Origin: Galbibacter pacificus
GTDB taxonomy: Bacteria; Bacteroidota; Bacteroidia; Flavobacteriales; Flavobacteriaceae
NCBI RefSeq assembly: GCF_029603155.1
Contig: NZ_JAPMUA010000006.1
Coordinates: 1-64,000 of the forward strand
DNA: 64,000 nt
Direction of reading: 5' to 3'
Part shown: piece by piece, positions 62,192-64,000 of the stretch
Layout: every line of letters begins with the position of its first letter
Position numbering within the stretch: the stretch's first letter is position 1
Position numbers and translations under genes: made by a program
The notes under the pieces: generated by a model
Seen by the model: the letters and a program-made list of their open reading frames with translations, nothing else
Database searches by the model: none
Told to the model about the DNA's origin: nothing

Positions 62192-63022
62192 ATGAAGCCA
62201 TTAACGGTGTTATTTTTATGCGTAACATTCGCCATTCAAGCACAGAAAAGCGAAAATGAAAACAAAATTGAAGTACTAACACTTGCCACGTTCCATTTTA
62301 ACTTCCCAAACCTAGACGTGCAACAGGTTGAAGATTCCGACAAAATAGATATTTATGAGAAGCGTTATCAAAAAGAAATAAATGAGATTGTTAAAAAACT
62401 AAGCGCGTTTAAGCCTACTATTATTGCAATAGAACTTCGACCTGAAGAGCAGGCAAAAGCCGATTCGCTCTATAATTTATTTCTTGAAGGCACCTATAAA
62501 TTGCAAAGAGCCGAATACCAACAAATAGGATTTAGGCTTGCCAAACAATTAAAGTTAAAGAAACTGTATTGTGTAGATGAGTGGGGCAACTTTACCCAGT
62601 CCGTTGAAAAAGTAATAAATGGAAATGACTCCATTAACCGTAAGAAATTTGTAAAATATGTTGAAAACAATCCGGATGCCCCGCTAAAGAACATAAGAAA
62701 AGACATATATAAGTCTGAAGGTATTCTGGAAGAACTAAAAATGCTGAACAACCCCGAGGTTATAAAGAAAAGTTTGGGAAATTATCTATTGGGCCCTTTT
62801 AAATATGAAATAAATGAAGGTGACTTTTTTGGAGTTGATTTTGAAACGGGAAGATGGTTTAGTAGAAACCTGAAAATATTTAGAAATATACAGCGCATAA
62901 AAACCGATCCGTCTGATCGGATTTTAATAATATTTGGGGCAGACCATATGAATCTATTAAACATTTTCTTTGACAGTTCTCCTGAATTTAAGCTCGTTGA
63001 CACGAACGTTTATTTAAAGTAA
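62192..63022 (+). CDS. DUF5694 family exported protein
   Basis: From ATG 62192 the product is 276 aa with a signal peptide (MKPLTVLFLCVTFAIQA). An ATG at 62153 would add 13 residues and is less likely. Body motifs are VLTLATFHFNFPNLDVQ, TIIAIELRPEEQAKADSLYN and FGADHMNLLNIFFDS, as in DUF5694 and the related TraB/GumN fold. The activity is unknown. Convergent with the epimerase gene, with a shared terminator between. Confidence 0.85.
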   Translation: MKPLTVLFLCVTFAIQAQKSENENKIEVLTLATFHFNFPNLDVQQVEDSDKIDIYEKRYQKEINEIVKKLSAFKPTIIAIELRPEEQAKADSLYNLFLEGTYKLQRAEYQQIGFRLAKQLKLKKLYCVDEWGNFTQSVEKVINGNDSINRKKFVKYVENNPDAPLKNIRKDIYKSEGILEELKMLNNPEVIKKSLGNYLLGPFKYEINEGDFFGVDFETGRWFSRNLKIFRNIQRIKTDPSDRILIIFGADHMNLLNIFFDSSPEFKLVDTNVYLK

Positions 63023-63028
63023 GGTTAC

Positions 63029-63065
63029 AAAAAAAACCGCAAAATAAGTACTTTGCGGTTTTTTC
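63029..63065. terminator. Bidirectional terminator between the DUF5694 and epimerase genes
   Basis: AAAAAACCGCAAA and TTTGCGGTTTTTT form a 13-bp stem with A and T runs on both sides, so it can end transcription from either gene. Confidence 0.9.
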
Positions 63066-63100
63066 TATATCAACATTGGGGTTGTTTGGTATAAAACCCT

Positions 63101-64000
63101 TTATTTTTTTACCGAAAATTTATATACAGAAACTGTATGGTATTCTTCTCCCGGATTTAAGGTAATAGATGGGAAGTCTGGTTGATTGGGCGCATCTGGA
63201 AAATGCTGGGTTTCCAGTGCAAAAGCAGTTCTAAAATCGTCTTTAGCCCCCGACTTGAAGGTGTTTTTGCTTTGCATGAAATTTCCGCTGTAGAATTGTA
63301 CGCCCGGTTCCTGGCTTACAACATCCATTTCAATTCCAGATTTATCCCCAACAATGGTTGCCACATGGTTCATACTATCTTCCTTGGCACCAGTTAACAC
63401 ATAATTATGGTCGTAGCCCATTCCGTTTTTTAGTTGCTCGTTATCGGTTTCTATGCGTTCCCCAATAGTATGCGGATCGGTAAAATTGAACGGGGTCCCG
63501 GCTACCGGTTTTAATTCTCCCATGGGAATCAACCCTGCATCGACCGGAGTGAACTTATCGGCATAAATTTGAACTTGATGATCTAGAATAGTCCCGCTCC
63601 CCTCACCATTTAAATTAAAAAAGGCATGGTTGGTTAAATTTACCACCGTGGGCGCGTCTGTAGTTGCGCTGTATTCCATCTTTACGGCATTATCGTTGGT
63701 AATGGAATAGGTAACCGTTACGTCCAGGTTCCCCGGAAAACCTTCTTCCATATCGGGGGAATGGTATTTAAGTACCAATGTATGTTCGTTTACCTTTTCG
63801 GCGTCCCAAATAACATCCTGAAAACCTTTGTTTCCTCCATGAAGGGTATTCCCATTGTTATTGGTGGGAATTGTATATTGTTTTCCGTTTAAAGTAAACC
63901 TTCCCTTTGCAATTCGGTTGCCAACCCTTCCAATAGTAGCTCCAAAATAGGGTTCGGTAGATTCCATATACCCTTTAGCGCTGTTCATGCCCACGACAAC
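63101..64000 (-). CDS. galM: Aldose 1-epimerase, N terminus beyond the window
   Basis: The 297 residues seen here, plus the open reading frame to the window end, are the body of a mutarotase that interconverts alpha and beta forms of free sugars. Motifs are NRIAKGRFTLNGKQYTIPTN, NGNTLHGGNKGFQDVIWD and VNLTNHAFFNLNGEGSGTI, with His in TNHAFFN as a catalytic residue, and the Glu in MDVVSQEPGVQFYSG. The true start lies upstream beyond position 64000; the M at 63994 is internal. Confidence 0.9.
   Translation of the reverse strand, partial: VVVGMNSAKGYMESTEPYFGATIGRVGNRIAKGRFTLNGKQYTIPTNNNGNTLHGGNKGFQDVIWDAEKVNEHTLVLKYHSPDMEEGFPGNLDVTVTYSITNDNAVKMEYSATTDAPTVVNLTNHAFFNLNGEGSGTILDHQVQIYADKFTPVDAGLIPMGELKPVAGTPFNFTDPHTIGERIETDNEQLKNGMGYDHNYVLTGAKEDSMNHVATIVGDKSGIEMDVVSQEPGVQFYSGNFMQSKNTFKSGAKDDFRTAFALETQHFPDAPNQPDFPSITLNPGEEYHTVSVYKFSVKK

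Overview
The window looks like chromosomal DNA of a marine-type member of the Flavobacteriaceae (Bacteroidota). The evidence is the gene content: a type B type-9-secretion C-terminal sorting domain, SusC-type and TonB-linked receptors, a NagB fused to a PIG-L deacetylase, the rpmB-rpmG-DUF4295-ftsY-rimO neighbourhood, DUF6515 and DUF5694 proteins, and a tmRNA tag reading GENNYALAA. Possible promoters fit the Bacteroidota TAnnTTTG type. No tRNA, rRNA, CRISPR array, prophage or transposase was seen.

Layout. 0.1-11 kb: Ca2+/Na+ antiporter, a BlaI/M56 sensor pair with a striking operator array, a 50-aa conserved protein, apt, a large T9SS cargo protein, aquaporin, small envelope proteins, an SMR exporter, a degenerate repeat array and a decayed toxin-antitoxin locus. 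11-26 kb: a mostly minus-strand housekeeping block (rimO, ftsY, ribosomal L28/L33, cinA, Hpt protein, FAH hydrolase, exonuclease, 2-oxoacid dehydrogenase E2, recR), then a sodium symporter, a CoA-binding protein and a TonB receptor-like barrel. 26-33 kb: an amino-sugar locus (NagB-PIG-L, DeoR regulator, broken SusC gene, sodium symporter, murQ) that has lost its outer-membrane import genes by deletion. 33-36 kb: fabH, a saccharopine/alanine dehydrogenase-like enzyme and ssrA (tmRNA).

36-47 kb, directly after ssrA, is an accessory region: three AraC-family regulators, three SRPBCC domains in two genes, a lipoprotein hydrolase, a berberine-bridge-type flavoenzyme, a cupin, an exported nitrilase and a PAP2 phosphatase. 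The third regulator joins a DUF4242 domain, a degenerate class III cyclase domain and an AraC DNA-binding domain. Together with the oxidase-cupin-nitrilase run it is the best candidate here for an undescribed system. 47.8-55.8 kb: a complete MoxR-DUF58-DUF4381-BatA-BatB/C-BatD operon preceded by a sulfatase. 56-64 kb: an unknown helical protein behind an AT-rich repeat-bearing intergenic, a PLP decarboxylase, a PNPOx-family flavoprotein, an alkylation-repair group in which Ada is split across genes, a DUF5694 protein, and aldose 1-epimerase cut by the window end.

Three dispersed copies of one structured element (3.4, 35.3 and 60.3 kb) share conserved flanks around hairpins whose sequences differ but stay paired. 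All assignments are by reading protein and DNA by eye; no database search was run.
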